Positions 9,256 to 18,215 of a stretch of DNA of 64,000 bases are shown here, in pieces (within the stretch, counting starts at the first letter, position 1; each line of letters opens with the position of its first letter). Source of the DNA: Aminobacterium sp. MB27-C1 (GTDB taxonomy: Bacteria > Synergistota > Synergistia > Synergistales > Aminobacteriaceae). The notes beneath the pieces are model-generated. The model did not search any database and was not told where the DNA came from. It saw nothing but the letters and a program-made list of their open reading frames with translations. The stretch lies in the NCBI RefSeq assembly GCF_030908405.1, contig NZ_CP133089.1:1798001-1862000 (forward strand). Reading direction: 5' to 3'. Position numbers and translations under genes: made by a program.

Positions 9256-10479
9256 GTGAGTAAGGTTTGGGAAGGGAATTTTAGCTACAATGCTAAGAAT
9301 GTCAGGCCTTCACCAATAAGAGAAATGCTGGCTGTTATTAAACAACCGGGAATGATTTCTTTTGCCGGTGGCATGCCTGCACCAGAAGTATTTCCTGTGG
9401 ACGAATTTTACGAAGGGGTACATATTCTTAAAGAGGATGGGAAAAATATTCTTCAGTATGGAACAACAGAAGGATACCCTCCCTTAAAAGAATTCCTTGC
9501 CGAGTGGACAGCCCCTCGTATGGGGAAAGTTGCAACCCTAGAAGAAATGTTGATCACTACAGGATCACAGCAAGCTTTAGACCTTTTCTCGTGGGCAATG
9601 ATCGATAGAGGTGATTATGTCATCACCGAAGATCCCACGTATCTTGCAGCTCTCACCACTTTTTATAACCATGGAGCTAAGTTTTTAGGAGTCCCTATGG
9701 ACAAAGATGGTATGCAGGTTGATCTTCTTCCTGAAATCATCGAAAAAGCTCGTAAAGAGGGTAAAAACGTAAAGTTTATCTATACCATCGTCAACTTCCA
9801 AAACCCAGGCGGCGCTACAATGACCTTAGAACGGCGCAAAAAACTTGTTGAGATTTCACACAAATATTCTATTCCAATTTTTGAAGACGACCCTTATGGC
9901 TATGTTCGCTATGATGGAGAACATTTGCCGTCTATCTTCTCTCTTGACGATAATGATGGCGTTATTTACGCTGGTTCATTTTCGAAGATTCTTTCTCCTG
10001 GAAGCCGCATAGGATGGGTTACCGGATCTAAAGAAATCATCAGAAAGATGACTGTGTTCAAACAGGCTACTGACTTGTGCACCAGTACCATCACACAAGC
10101 TCTTGTCGCTGAATATTGCCGTAACGGATATCTTGATAAACATCTTCCTGTCATAATTGATAACTACCGCGTAAAACGTGACGCTATGCAAGAAAGCTTT
10201 AAACGCCATCTGGAACCACTTGGCGTAACATGGGTTAAACCTGAAGGCGGGTTCTTCTACTGGCTGCACTTCCCTGAGGTCAATACCAAGGATCTTTTCA
10301 ATAAAGCTATTGAAAAGAAAGTTGCATTTGTCATTGGTGAACCCTTCTGTACTAATCCTGGTAGCGGAGCTCACAATGCTCGACTTTGCTACACTTTCCC
10401 GACGCCGGAAGTCACAGAGGAAGGAGTCAAACGTTTGGCAGAAGCCATACAAGAACTTGCACAAACCGTTACCGCATAG
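9256..10479 (+). CDS. PLP-dependent aminotransferase, 2-aminoadipate/LysN-like (paralog 1)
   Basis: 407 residues of the fold-type I family that includes 2-aminoadipate and multi-substrate amino acid transaminases related to the MocR catalytic domain. Visible are SFAGGMPAPEVFP near the N terminus, QYGTTEGYPPLKEFL, the NFQNPGG loop, the EDDPYGY aspartate loop, and the PLP lysine in YAGSFSKILSPGSRIGW. The GTG start has GGGGAGG 8 bases upstream. An ATG at 9252 lies closer to the same site but runs into a stop after MRE. A collinear paralog follows, pointing to tandem duplication. The likely role is amino acid catabolism; substrate unknown. Confidence 0.9.
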   Translation: MSKVWEGNFSYNAKNVRPSPIREMLAVIKQPGMISFAGGMPAPEVFPVDEFYEGVHILKEDGKNILQYGTTEGYPPLKEFLAEWTAPRMGKVATLEEMLITTGSQQALDLFSWAMIDRGDYVITEDPTYLAALTTFYNHGAKFLGVPMDKDGMQVDLLPEIIEKARKEGKNVKFIYTIVNFQNPGGATMTLERRKKLVEISHKYSIPIFEDDPYGYVRYDGEHLPSIFSLDDNDGVIYAGSFSKILSPGSRIGWVTGSKEIIRKMTVFKQATDLCTSTITQALVAEYCRNGYLDKHLPVIIDNYRVKRDAMQESFKRHLEPLGVTWVKPEGGFFYWLHFPEVNTKDLFNKAIEKKVAFVIGEPFCTNPGSGAHNARLCYTFPTPEVTEEGVKRLAEAIQELAQTVTA

Positions 10480-10487
10480 ATATTCCA

Positions 10488-10513
10488 GGGGCCTTTTCAA
10501 AAGGCCCCTTATT
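10488..10513 (+). terminator. Hairpin between the two aminotransferase genes
   Basis: GGGGCCTTTT (10488-10497) pairs with AAAAGGCCCC (10499-10508). The T tail is weak (TTATTCTAT), so it probably terminates partially or stabilises the upstream mRNA, allowing read-through into the second gene. Confidence 0.55.
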
Positions 10514-10538
10514 CTATAAGGGAGGGAAATCAGAACTA

Positions 10539-11744
10539 GTGAATACCTATTGGGATGCTTTGTATAGTCATTCAGCATTACAAATCAAACCTTCTCCCAT
10601 TAGAGATATTTTCCACGTTATACGCAAACCAGGCATGATTTCTTTTGCAGGAGGTATGCCTGATCCTGACATCTTTCCTATTGAGCAATTCTACGAAGCA
10701 ACCTCAATCATCAAAAGAGAAGGACGAGATATTCTTCAATATGGCATTACGGAGGGGTACCCTCCACTTAAAGAATTTCTAATAGAATGGCTGAAACCAC
10801 GACTTGGGCACAAGGTAGAGATGGATGAGATGCTTATAACCTCAGGGTCTATTCAGGCAGCAGATCTTCTTACCCTCTCTACAATAGACAAGGACGATTA
10901 TGTTATTACTGAGGAACCTACATTCTTGGGCACAACCATTGATATGTATAACCACGGAGCGCGTTTTATCTGCGTTCCATGTGACTCCGAAGGCATGCAA
11001 GTAGAGCAACTTCCAGAGCTTATAGAAAAAGCTCGTTCTGAAGGCAAAAAAATAAAGTATATCTACACTATCCCTAACTTCAACAATCCCTCTGGCGCCA
11101 CTATGAGCCTTCTGAGGAGAAAAAAACTTATTTCTATAGCCAATCAGTACGGCATTGCTATTTTGGAAGATGACCCTTATGGATATATTCGATTTGAAGG
11201 AGAGCATTTACCTTCACTCTTCTCTCTTGATACATCAGGACTCGTTATTTATGCAGGATCTTTTTCCAAAATTTTAGCGCCTGGAACCAGAGTAGCCTGG
11301 TGTTGTGGAAATAAAGATATTATAAGAAAAATGGCTGTTTTCAAGCAGGGAGTCGATACGTGTACAAGTGTTGTAGCCCAGGCCTTAGTTTACGAATATT
11401 GTCGCCTAGGTCACCTTGATAACTTTCTACCACGCATAGTCGAGCATTACCGTCAAAAACGAAATCATATGAAAGATGCTCTTCAATTTCATATTCCCCA
11501 AAAAACTGCTTCTTACAACATTCCATCAGGTGGTTTTTTCTTTTGGGTAAAAACTCCTGACATTTTGGCAGAGGATCTTTTTGAAAAAGCTCTCGAAAAA
11601 AATGTAGCCTTTGTTAAAGGAGCGCCCTTTTTCCCCAATGGAGGTGGAGAACATCATTTTAGGCTTTGTTATACTTTTGCATCGCCTGAAATGATTGATG
11701 AAGGAATTCGACGACTAGCAGAATCGATGGAAGAGCTTCTTTAA
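10539..11744 (+). CDS. PLP-dependent aminotransferase, 2-aminoadipate/LysN-like (paralog 2)
   Basis: 401 residues, collinear with the preceding gene: SFAGGMPDPDIFP, QYGITEGYPPLKEFL, NFNNPSG, EDDPYGYIRFEGEHLPS, and the PLP lysine in YAGSFSKILAPGTRVAW. The start is chosen as GTG at 10539, because homology to paralog 1 begins there; the GGAGG at 10521-10525 is 13 bases away, longer than ideal. The open frame reaches back to 10386, but that extension only reads through the end of paralog 1 and the hairpin. Substitutions near the active site (for example WCCGNKD against WVTGSKE) suggest a shifted substrate range. A strong terminator follows. Confidence 0.9.
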   Translation: MNTYWDALYSHSALQIKPSPIRDIFHVIRKPGMISFAGGMPDPDIFPIEQFYEATSIIKREGRDILQYGITEGYPPLKEFLIEWLKPRLGHKVEMDEMLITSGSIQAADLLTLSTIDKDDYVITEEPTFLGTTIDMYNHGARFICVPCDSEGMQVEQLPELIEKARSEGKKIKYIYTIPNFNNPSGATMSLLRRKKLISIANQYGIAILEDDPYGYIRFEGEHLPSLFSLDTSGLVIYAGSFSKILAPGTRVAWCCGNKDIIRKMAVFKQGVDTCTSVVAQALVYEYCRLGHLDNFLPRIVEHYRQKRNHMKDALQFHIPQKTASYNIPSGGFFFWVKTPDILAEDLFEKALEKNVAFVKGAPFFPNGGGEHHFRLCYTFASPEMIDEGIRRLAESMEELL

Positions 11745-11762
11745 ATTTGTTTTATTCAATTC

Positions 11763-11793
11763 AAGGGCCGCTTTCCAGAAGCGGTCCTTTTTG
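11763..11793 (+). terminator. Intrinsic terminator after aminotransferase paralog 2
   Basis: AAGGGCCGCTTTC (11763-11775) pairs with GAAGCGGTCCTT (11778-11789) with a G-U pair, followed by five to six T. Confidence 0.8.
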
Positions 11794-11851
11794 TTATAAG
11801 ATACTGGCATGGAGAAACAAATATAAACCCGAAGATGGGGAGGAGACATTC

Positions 11852-13219
11852 ATGTCAGAAGAAACAATAGCTGCTATATCTACAGCCTGGGGAGAAGCAG
11901 GAATTGCAATTATAAGACTTTCAGGACCAGCTTCCCGGCAATTGGCTGACGAAGTGGTTCAAGGAGTCCGCCCATTAGCAGAAACCTCTCCTCGTTTTTT
12001 GCGAAATGGTTTTTTGCTTGATGAAAATAAAGAACCAATTGATCAGGTTCTTTTTTCATGGTTTAAAGCTCCTAAAAGCTACACCGGTGAAGATATGGTC
12101 GAGATATCCACCCATGGAGGAACATTAGTCGCTCAAAAATGTCTTGAACGACTTATCAGCAAGGGAGCCGTTTTGGCAGAACCAGGGGAATTTACAAAAC
12201 GAGCCTTCCTAAACGGGAAAATTGACCTTTCTCAGGCAGAGGCAGTATTAGGAATAATACGATCAAAAAGTGAAGAAGCCCTTCGCGCCGCCACTCGTAC
12301 GTTACGGGGAGAACTTTCCAGCTTTGCTCGTGATATTTACAACGAAATTATGGAAATTTCTGCATCTATAGAAGTCGGCCTTGATTTTCCTGAAGAAGAT
12401 ATTCCCTATATGGATAGCAGTGACGTTGAAGCATCTTTATCCACTCTCAAACAAAGTCTTGAAGATTTGCTTGATCGTTGCAATACGGGATTCCTTCTTC
12501 GTGAAGGTATCAGAGTAGCTCTTGTTGGCCGCCCAAATGTGGGGAAATCATCTCTGCTTAACGCATTACTTAAAGAATCACGGGCTATCGTTACTTCTGT
12601 ACCAGGAACAACGCGAGATGTAATAGAAGAAGTGCTTACATATCGCGGAATACCTATTCGTCTTATTGACACTGCCGGAATTGATGCCCCTTCTGATGAA
12701 ATTGAAGCTATAGGCATTGCCCGAGCTGAAAAAGCTATGGCAGAAGCTGATATTCGTGTCTGGGTAATAGATGGGAGTGAACCCTTCACACCTGCAGATC
12801 TAGCTTTCATTCCTAAACTATCATCAACAAACCATATAGTTGCAATCAATAAGTCAGATCTTCCACTCGTCATAAGTGAGGAAATGGTGAGCGGCCTTTT
12901 ACCCCAAAGCCTGATTTGCAATATTTCAGCAGAAAAAAGAGAAGGCATAGAGACATTAAAAGATACCATTGTGGCAAATATTGCTGGTGGAGGAACGCTA
13001 ACTTCCGGTTTAAATGCTTCATCTCGACAAGTTGAGGAAATTAGACGAGCTATTCAATCATTAGCTCAAGGCGTAACAGCTCTTGAAGAAGGTCTTGGGC
13101 AAGATATTGTAGCAACCTGTTTATACGACGCGCGAGGATGTATGGAGCGTCTTCTAGGGCTTTCCATTGATGATGCTTTGCTTGATACAATTTTCAGCCA
13201 ATTTTGCGTAGGCAAATAA
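11852..13219 (+). CDS. mnmE: tRNA uridine-5-carboxymethylaminomethyl modification GTPase MnmE
   Basis: 455 residues. The N-terminal tetrahydrofolate-binding domain starts TIAAISTAWGEAGIAIIR; a helical domain flanks the inserted G domain. G1 GRPNVGKS is at 226-233, with DTAG and NKSD further on. The C-terminal FCVGK carries the conserved CxGK catalytic Cys. With MnmG it forms the cmnm5 modification on wobble uridine of several tRNAs, using a K+-dependent GTPase. The frame is open upstream to 11747, but the ATG at 11852 has GGGGAGGAG 7 bases before it and matches the family N terminus. The nitroreductase gene follows after 23 bases and is probably in the same transcript. Confidence 0.96.
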   Translation: MSEETIAAISTAWGEAGIAIIRLSGPASRQLADEVVQGVRPLAETSPRFLRNGFLLDENKEPIDQVLFSWFKAPKSYTGEDMVEISTHGGTLVAQKCLERLISKGAVLAEPGEFTKRAFLNGKIDLSQAEAVLGIIRSKSEEALRAATRTLRGELSSFARDIYNEIMEISASIEVGLDFPEEDIPYMDSSDVEASLSTLKQSLEDLLDRCNTGFLLREGIRVALVGRPNVGKSSLLNALLKESRAIVTSVPGTTRDVIEEVLTYRGIPIRLIDTAGIDAPSDEIEAIGIARAEKAMAEADIRVWVIDGSEPFTPADLAFIPKLSSTNHIVAINKSDLPLVISEEMVSGLLPQSLICNISAEKREGIETLKDTIVANIAGGGTLTSGLNASSRQVEEIRRAIQSLAQGVTALEEGLGQDIVATCLYDARGCMERLLGLSIDDALLDTIFSQFCVGK

Positions 13220-13242
13220 CAAGAATATGAGGAGGCCTAAAA

Positions 13243-13842
13243 ATGGAAAAAAGCGCAGATAGTGCATATCTTATTCACGAACTCATCCGAAACAGATGGA
13301 GTCCGCGATCCTTCACAGACATGATGCCAAGTCAAAGCCAACTTCTTTCCCTTTTTGAAGCAGCACGTTGGGCTCCTTCATGTTATAACGATCAACCGTG
13401 GTTTTTTATTGTCGCCACAAAAGAAAACCCAAAGGAATACGAAAAAATGCTATCCTGTCTTGTTGAGCAAAACAGGATATGGGCTCGACAAGCACCTGTA
13501 CTCGTTATATCTGTGGCAAGAATAACATTCTCTCTTAACGGCAAACCCAACGCTCATGCATTTCATGACCTTGGAATGTCCATACAAAACATTGCCCTTC
13601 AGGCAACAGGAATGGGATTGGCGATACATCCGATGGCCGGTTTTTCAAAAAAGTGTACTCGGGAAACGTATAACATTCCCGAGGGATACGATCCTGTAAC
13701 AGCTCTTGCCATAGGATTTCCAGGAGATCCGAACACTCTTCCCGCTGCTCTTAGAGAAAAGGAAATGGAGCCACGACAAAGAAAAAGTCTAAAAGATTTT
13801 ATTTTCGCTTGCACATGGGGCGAAAACTTTATATCAGAATAA
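13243..13842 (+). CDS. Nitroreductase-family FMN-dependent oxidoreductase
   Basis: 199 residues. RNRWSPRSFTD at the N terminus and the WAPSCYNDQPW segment are typical of the nitroreductase family, where they bind FMN phosphate and line the active site. The C-terminal GFPGDP segment also fits. Family members reduce nitro compounds, quinones, enals or flavin; the substrate cannot be deduced. The ATG is behind GAGGAGG. It lies 23 bases after mnmE and before a bidirectional terminator. Confidence 0.87.
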   Translation: MEKSADSAYLIHELIRNRWSPRSFTDMMPSQSQLLSLFEAARWAPSCYNDQPWFFIVATKENPKEYEKMLSCLVEQNRIWARQAPVLVISVARITFSLNGKPNAHAFHDLGMSIQNIALQATGMGLAIHPMAGFSKKCTRETYNIPEGYDPVTALAIGFPGDPNTLPAALREKEMEPRQRKSLKDFIFACTWGENFISE

Positions 13843-13851
13843 AGCATAAAA

Positions 13852-13888
13852 AAAGGGGGAGCAAAGTTATTTAGCTCCTCCTTTTTTA
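13852..13888. terminator. Bidirectional terminator
   Basis: AAAGGGGGAGC (13852-13862) pairs with GCTCCTCCTTT (13874-13884), with T runs on both strands. It separates the nitroreductase (plus) from the convergent ABC operon (minus). Confidence 0.85.
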
Positions 13889-13917
13889 TAACTATATAAC
13901 AGTCTTTTTAAACGCTA

Positions 13918-14295
13918 CTATCTTTTCTGAATCCACTGCGAAACATCTGATCCGAGGGCAGGGATACTAAGAAGATCCCCCGACTGTCGTGTCAGCTTGA
14001 ATTTCTTTTCGATCTTCTTGATAACGTTTTTTTGTTCATCCATGATTTCTACATGAATCTGATGAGATTTTCCGATGACAAAAACAACGTCTCGTCCGCC
14101 AGCTTTCAATAGAACTGGCTTTTTAGATGTGCTCACATCCACATTGACCCAAGCATAGGGCTGTAGTTCCTGCCCATCAATCGTAATAGCCTTATTATCT
14201 ACAAGTAAGTTATATCCTTTTCCTGCGTTATAAAGAAATACGGAAATAATCACAAAAAATATGATTATCCCCACATTAACCGTTGATCGTCTCAT
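13918..14295 (-). CDS. Small membrane-anchored protein, last gene of the DUF3798 ABC operon
   Basis: 125 residues with one N-terminal membrane segment (VGIIIFFVIISVFLYNAG) and a beta-rich extracytoplasmic part (VDNKAITIDGQELQPYAWVNVDVS...). I do not recognise a characterised function. A match to a small domain of unknown function often seen beside these transporters (possibly DUF6672) is from memory and unverified. Position as the last gene, 26 bases after the second permease, suggests an accessory role in the transporter, such as assembly or ligand handling. It has no Cys, so it is not a lipoprotein. Confidence 0.75.
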   Translation of the reverse strand: MRRSTVNVGIIIFFVIISVFLYNAGKGYNLLVDNKAITIDGQELQPYAWVNVDVSTSKKPVLLKAGGRDVVFVIGKSHQIHVEIMDEQKNVIKKIEKKFKLTRQSGDLLSIPALGSDVSQWIQKR

Positions 14296-14321
14296 ATCCT
14301 ATGCCTCCTGTCTATGCCTTG

Positions 14322-15428
14322 TCAGGCATTCCCACGTAAGGCTCGCCGCGCTCTATCTTTATCTTGCTGACGACGCCACGCATGCAAAACAAGAGCTATG
14401 GCTATAATTCCATACGAGACAAAGACTCTGAAGTATTCTCCTAATTGCGCCTGTCCAATGAGATATTTCCCTGCCATAGGAGAAACAACAAACATAAGGT
14501 GGAAAAGGATAACACCTATAAACACATTGGGAATAGTCGCTTTAGTAACACTGGCGCCACCAACGAGAAGAGCAGCTATAGCAAACATCCCTGCCTGCTC
14601 GTGACTATTATATGTATTCATAGTACCAATGTTCTGCAAGAAAATAATCTGGCCGTAGCATGCGAGTACCGTTGAAATTACGATAGAAATAATACGAGTT
14701 CTTTCTACCGGAATACCTGCTGCTTCGGCTACATCCATATCTTGTCCCACAGCTCGCATATCTTGCCCTAACTTTGTCTTGCGGAACCATACGACAAAGA
14801 CGCAAAAAGCAGCGATAACAAGAAATGTCGCAATAGGAATAGCTACGCCACCAATTGAAAGAGGAATAAGGTTATCGAGACATTTTCTGATATTCTCAAG
14901 GTTCGTTACATTTCGAATACCAAAACCTCTCGATAAAACAAGATCTGGACTCTTTATCGGAAATACACTTCCAAAACCATAAAGAACGATAAGCTGATAT
15001 ACACCATTCATAAAGAAGCCCAATATAAAGGATGTAACCATCTCCCGCCCTTTGGCTCTGTTCAAGATAACTCCGCACATCCAGCCTAACAAGACAGCAA
15101 GAGGAGTAGAGATGATCATTGCCAGAACCATTCCAGGAATACCAACAATGTTCCAGTCAGTAATGAGAATAAGCCCGATCTCTCCTGCCATTGCTCCCAG
15201 CACCATTCCAAAATTAAGGCCCATTCCTGCCATGATAGGGATAAGCAGGGAAAGGACAAGGAAAGAGTCTCGCGCCAGACGAACAAGCATTTCCTGTACT
15301 AGATACTGAGTCGAAAAGCGAGAAATAGGGATAGCCACTGCGCTTAGCGCCAAAAAGATAATTGGCACCGCGTTACTAACAAAGAAATGGGATAAATTAT
15401 CCTGAAAAGACGATTTTTTAGTCATCAT
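14322..15428 (-). CDS. ABC transporter permease (BPD_transp_2 type), second permease
   Basis: 368 residues, about ten hydrophobic segments. It has the glycine-rich signature region GGASVTKATIPNVFIG near the C terminus and VAEAAGIPVERTRIISIVIS before it, as in sugar and nucleoside ABC permeases of the BMP/branched-chain class. The start overlaps the stop of the upstream permease by 4 bases (ATGA), so translation is probably coupled. It pairs with the 15425-16471 permease as a heterodimer; the two proteins are visibly paralogous (both begin with IIFLALSAVAIP- or VIIALFLLGLFV-like helices and share the GGAS motif). Confidence 0.9.
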   Translation of the reverse strand: MMTKKSSFQDNLSHFFVSNAVPIIFLALSAVAIPISRFSTQYLVQEMLVRLARDSFLVLSLLIPIMAGMGLNFGMVLGAMAGEIGLILITDWNIVGIPGMVLAMIISTPLAVLLGWMCGVILNRAKGREMVTSFILGFFMNGVYQLIVLYGFGSVFPIKSPDLVLSRGFGIRNVTNLENIRKCLDNLIPLSIGGVAIPIATFLVIAAFCVFVVWFRKTKLGQDMRAVGQDMDVAEAAGIPVERTRIISIVISTVLACYGQIIFLQNIGTMNTYNSHEQAGMFAIAALLVGGASVTKATIPNVFIGVILFHLMFVVSPMAGKYLIGQAQLGEYFRVFVSYGIIAIALVLHAWRRQQDKDRARRALRGNA

Positions 15429-16471
15429 GATTTCACTTTCACCACCCTCGTGAGAGCATACAGAATCATACCGTTAGAAACGATGATTCGTATAACTTCT
15501 GACATGTCAGTCTCAATGAGACTATTGATAACGGATGGAGTCATTGTCAGGATTCCCTGAAAGAGAATCGTACCAATAACAACATTGAGTATAGACGCTT
15601 TATTTACTGATGCGCCCCCGATGAGGATAGCTGCTACTGCAGGGAAAGCCATATAAAAAGGCCCCATATACAGCTGTATGAATCCGAAACTCTGCTCGTA
15701 CATTATGATACCTATAGCACCAAGAACTGTTGACAAAACAACGGAGAGAGTTCTCATTCTATCGACATTTACTCCTGCTGCTTTTGCATATTCAGGATTC
15801 GACCCCACTGTCGTCATAGCCGTGCCTATTTTTGTCTTCATAAACATCCACATTGCAAAGCAAAGAAAAGCGAAGAAGAGCATCATCCCTGTGGGACAAT
15901 AAAAGAAATCGCCTATATTAAAGGCCAAAATGTCACTAATAGCCCTACTCCAGTACCCATCTACCGAAATAGTCGTACGTAAGCCTGCTCCGGCATATCC
16001 CCAAACCATATTAGGACTTTTGTACGGAAGAACCAGCCACATAATGCACATAAAAGCAACAGAGGAAAAGCCTACATAGGTAGCAATCATCATTTCGCCA
16101 CCTTTTACTCTGTTTAGAAGCTGGCCGTACAACCATCCTAGAACAATCGCTATGGGAGTAGCGATGAGCATGGCTGTAAAAATCCCGGGAAGACCTGTTA
16201 CTCCTAATTCAATACTAGTTACCGCGCCAAGCAAGCCGGCGATAATACCCAAAGGCAAACCGAAGTTAAGACCACATCCTGCCTGTATCATAGGTACCAT
16301 AGCAAGGACCATGACTCCGTTCATGCCAAAACGAACGAGAGTATCGCTAATTGAAGTGTCTACCCGAACCCTAACAAAGGGGGCCATGACAAAAAGTCCG
16401 AGAAGAAAAAGGGCTATAATAACCCTTGGCCAGCCGGCTTTTTCAATAAAACTGCGTATGTTGTTCATCAT
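15425..16471 (-). CDS. ABC transporter permease (BPD_transp_2 type), first permease
   Basis: 348 residues with about ten membrane helices. YAKAAGVNVDRMRTLSVVLS and GGASVNKASILNVVIG correspond to the cytoplasmic coupling region and the conserved GGAS segment of the family. The ATG at 16471 overlaps the stop of the ATPase gene (ATGATG junction). It likely forms the transmembrane channel with the downstream permease. Confidence 0.9.
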   Translation of the reverse strand: MMNNIRSFIEKAGWPRVIIALFLLGLFVMAPFVRVRVDTSISDTLVRFGMNGVMVLAMVPMIQAGCGLNFGLPLGIIAGLLGAVTSIELGVTGLPGIFTAMLIATPIAIVLGWLYGQLLNRVKGGEMMIATYVGFSSVAFMCIMWLVLPYKSPNMVWGYAGAGLRTTISVDGYWSRAISDILAFNIGDFFYCPTGMMLFFAFLCFAMWMFMKTKIGTAMTTVGSNPEYAKAAGVNVDRMRTLSVVLSTVLGAIGIIMYEQSFGFIQLYMGPFYMAFPAVAAILIGGASVNKASILNVVIGTILFQGILTMTPSVINSLIETDMSEVIRIIVSNGMILYALTRVVKVKS

Positions 16472-18078
16472 ACACCCACCTTCTCCACACCATTTTTAAT
16501 TTCACCAAGCATAAGAAGTCCAAACTCAGTTGATGGGCATGTAGCAGGACGTGTGCCACCGATTCTGCCTTCATTGACAATAGCTATCTGGTCACAAATA
16601 GACCGTAATTCTTCAAGTTCTGAAGAGATCATGACGATTGTTGTGCCTCTCTTCTGGTTGTATTCTCTCAATGTATCGAGTACAACTCTCTTTGCTCCCA
16701 CGTCAATACCTCGTGTAGGTTCTGAAACAAAGAGTAATTTAGGGTGAAGCGCAAAGGCTTTCGCCAGACAAACCTTCTGCTGGTTACCACCTGAGAGCTC
16801 CTGCACGCGCTGATGCTCACCTGTGCACTTGATTTCAAGAGCCTCGATATACTTTTGTGTAGCTTCTCTTATGGCTTCTTCATCACGAATTTTAAACAAA
16901 CCGCCAAAAACTGGTTTCAAAAATCTACTTTGCATCTGAAGGGTTGTAAAAATAATGTTCCATGAAATGGGCTCTTCTAGTAGTAAACCAACACCACGAC
17001 GATCCTCGGAAACAGACGCAATTCCCATAGAGAGAGGGGAACGAGGATCATTTAAAACAACTTCTTTTCCATCAAAAACAACACTGCCGCCTGAAGGGTA
17101 CATTCCCATTATGCCATTAGCAATTCCAAGTTTACCTTGACCCGCCAATCCCCCGATACCAAATATTTCTCCCTCTTTTACTGAAAAAGAAACATCTCGC
17201 ACCGTTTCACCTGGCATATCTACCCAAAGGTGCTCTACTTTGAGAATGTCTTTAGCAAATGATCTTACTGTTTCTTCCCTAGCAAAAGCAGACTCAATAT
17301 TCCGTCCCACCATATGAGTGGCTATTTCCATTACGTTTGTTTGTGCCGGAGTCGTTTCATGAACAACTTGTCCATCACGTAAAACAACAATCTTATCGCA
17401 CACATCAATGATTTCATGTAATCGGTGAGATATAAAGATGATGGCAATTCCCATAGCTGCTAATTTTCGCATGGAAGCCAAAAGTATCTCTGCTTCTGAT
17501 TCTGTCAACACCGCCGTAGGCTCATCAAGGACAAGAAGTTGGGTCTTTTCTTTATCAATTTCCCTTGCTATCTCGGTAAATTGTTTGTGTCCTACAGGCA
17601 TTTCTGAAACGAGAGTATCAGAGTCAATAACAACGTTAAGTTTCTCTATTGCAGTTTTTCCACGAAGTTCCATTTCATCTGTGTTAAGAGTGCGAAGACG
17701 ATCGCCAAAAGATTCTACGAGGACGTTATATTGTGTAGGCTCTCTGTTCAATACAATATTTTCTGCAGCGGTAAAACCAGGGATCAAAGAGAACTCCTGG
17801 TGCACCATTCCGATACCAGCATCCAGAGCATCAAGAGGATTCTTAAACTGAGCTTCCTCCCCATTAATGAAGAATTTACCTTCATACCCTCCAGTTTCCT
17901 GGATTACAGACATTCCGAAAAGGATATTCATTAATGTAGATTTCCCCGCACCATTTTCTCCAACAAGCCCGAGAATCTGGCCTTTCTCGAGGGTAAAGCT
18001 CACATCCTTCAAGACTCTGTTGCCAAAATACGCCTTGCCTATCTTTTCCATCTTTAATAAGGGCTCAGATAAAGCCAT
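16468..18078 (-). CDS. ABC transporter ATPase with two nucleotide-binding domains (sugar/nucleoside type)
   Basis: About 536 residues, two fused NBDs as in ribose/galactose and BMP-type importers. NBD1 has Walker A GENGAGKS, Walker B LLVLDEPTA and a degenerate signature (MPVGHKQ). NBD2 has a degenerate Walker A (GLAGQGK) but a canonical signature LSGGNQQK and Walker B LLFVSEPTRGID, where Ser replaces the usual Asp. This asymmetry is usual for the class. A GTG at 18087 is possible, but the ATG at 18078 has GAGAGG 8 bases upstream. A 15-base palindrome (18096-18110) lies just before the ribosome site and could form a small hairpin there. Confidence 0.92.
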   Translation of the reverse strand: MALSEPLLKMEKIGKAYFGNRVLKDVSFTLEKGQILGLVGENGAGKSTLMNILFGMSVIQETGGYEGKFFINGEEAQFKNPLDALDAGIGMVHQEFSLIPGFTAAENIVLNREPTQYNVLVESFGDRLRTLNTDEMELRGKTAIEKLNVVIDSDTLVSEMPVGHKQFTEIAREIDKEKTQLLVLDEPTAVLTESEAEILLASMRKLAAMGIAIIFISHRLHEIIDVCDKIVVLRDGQVVHETTPAQTNVMEIATHMVGRNIESAFAREETVRSFAKDILKVEHLWVDMPGETVRDVSFSVKEGEIFGIGGLAGQGKLGIANGIMGMYPSGGSVVFDGKEVVLNDPRSPLSMGIASVSEDRRGVGLLLEEPISWNIIFTTLQMQSRFLKPVFGGLFKIRDEEAIREATQKYIEALEIKCTGEHQRVQELSGGNQQKVCLAKAFALHPKLLFVSEPTRGIDVGAKRVVLDTLREYNQKRGTTIVMISSELEELRSICDQIAIVNEGRIGGTRPATCPSTEFGLLMLGEIKNGVEKVGV

Positions 18079-18143
18079 TGTTGTCACCTCTCCACTTCCA
18101 AGCCTTGGAAAAATTCTCCTGGAAAATTAGGAGCAGAAATAAA

Positions 18144-18167
18144 GGGGAGGAAAGGATTTTCCTCCCC
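18144..18167 (-). terminator. Intercistronic hairpin between binding protein and ATPase genes
   Basis: 10-bp stem GGGGAGGAAA/TTTCCTCCCC with a 4-base loop, then TTTATTT on the minus strand. In binding-protein transport operons such hairpins reduce transcription into the ATPase and permease genes and protect the abundant binding-protein mRNA. Confidence 0.65.
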
Positions 18168-18215
18168 TAAGAAAAGGCTCGTTTTTAGGTCGCTATTTCT
18201 ATGGGGCCTATTTGA

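Noticed and set aside
10386-10538. 51-residue N-terminal extension of aminotransferase paralog 2
   Set aside because: It reads through the paralog 1 end and the hairpin; homology begins at the GTG at 10539.
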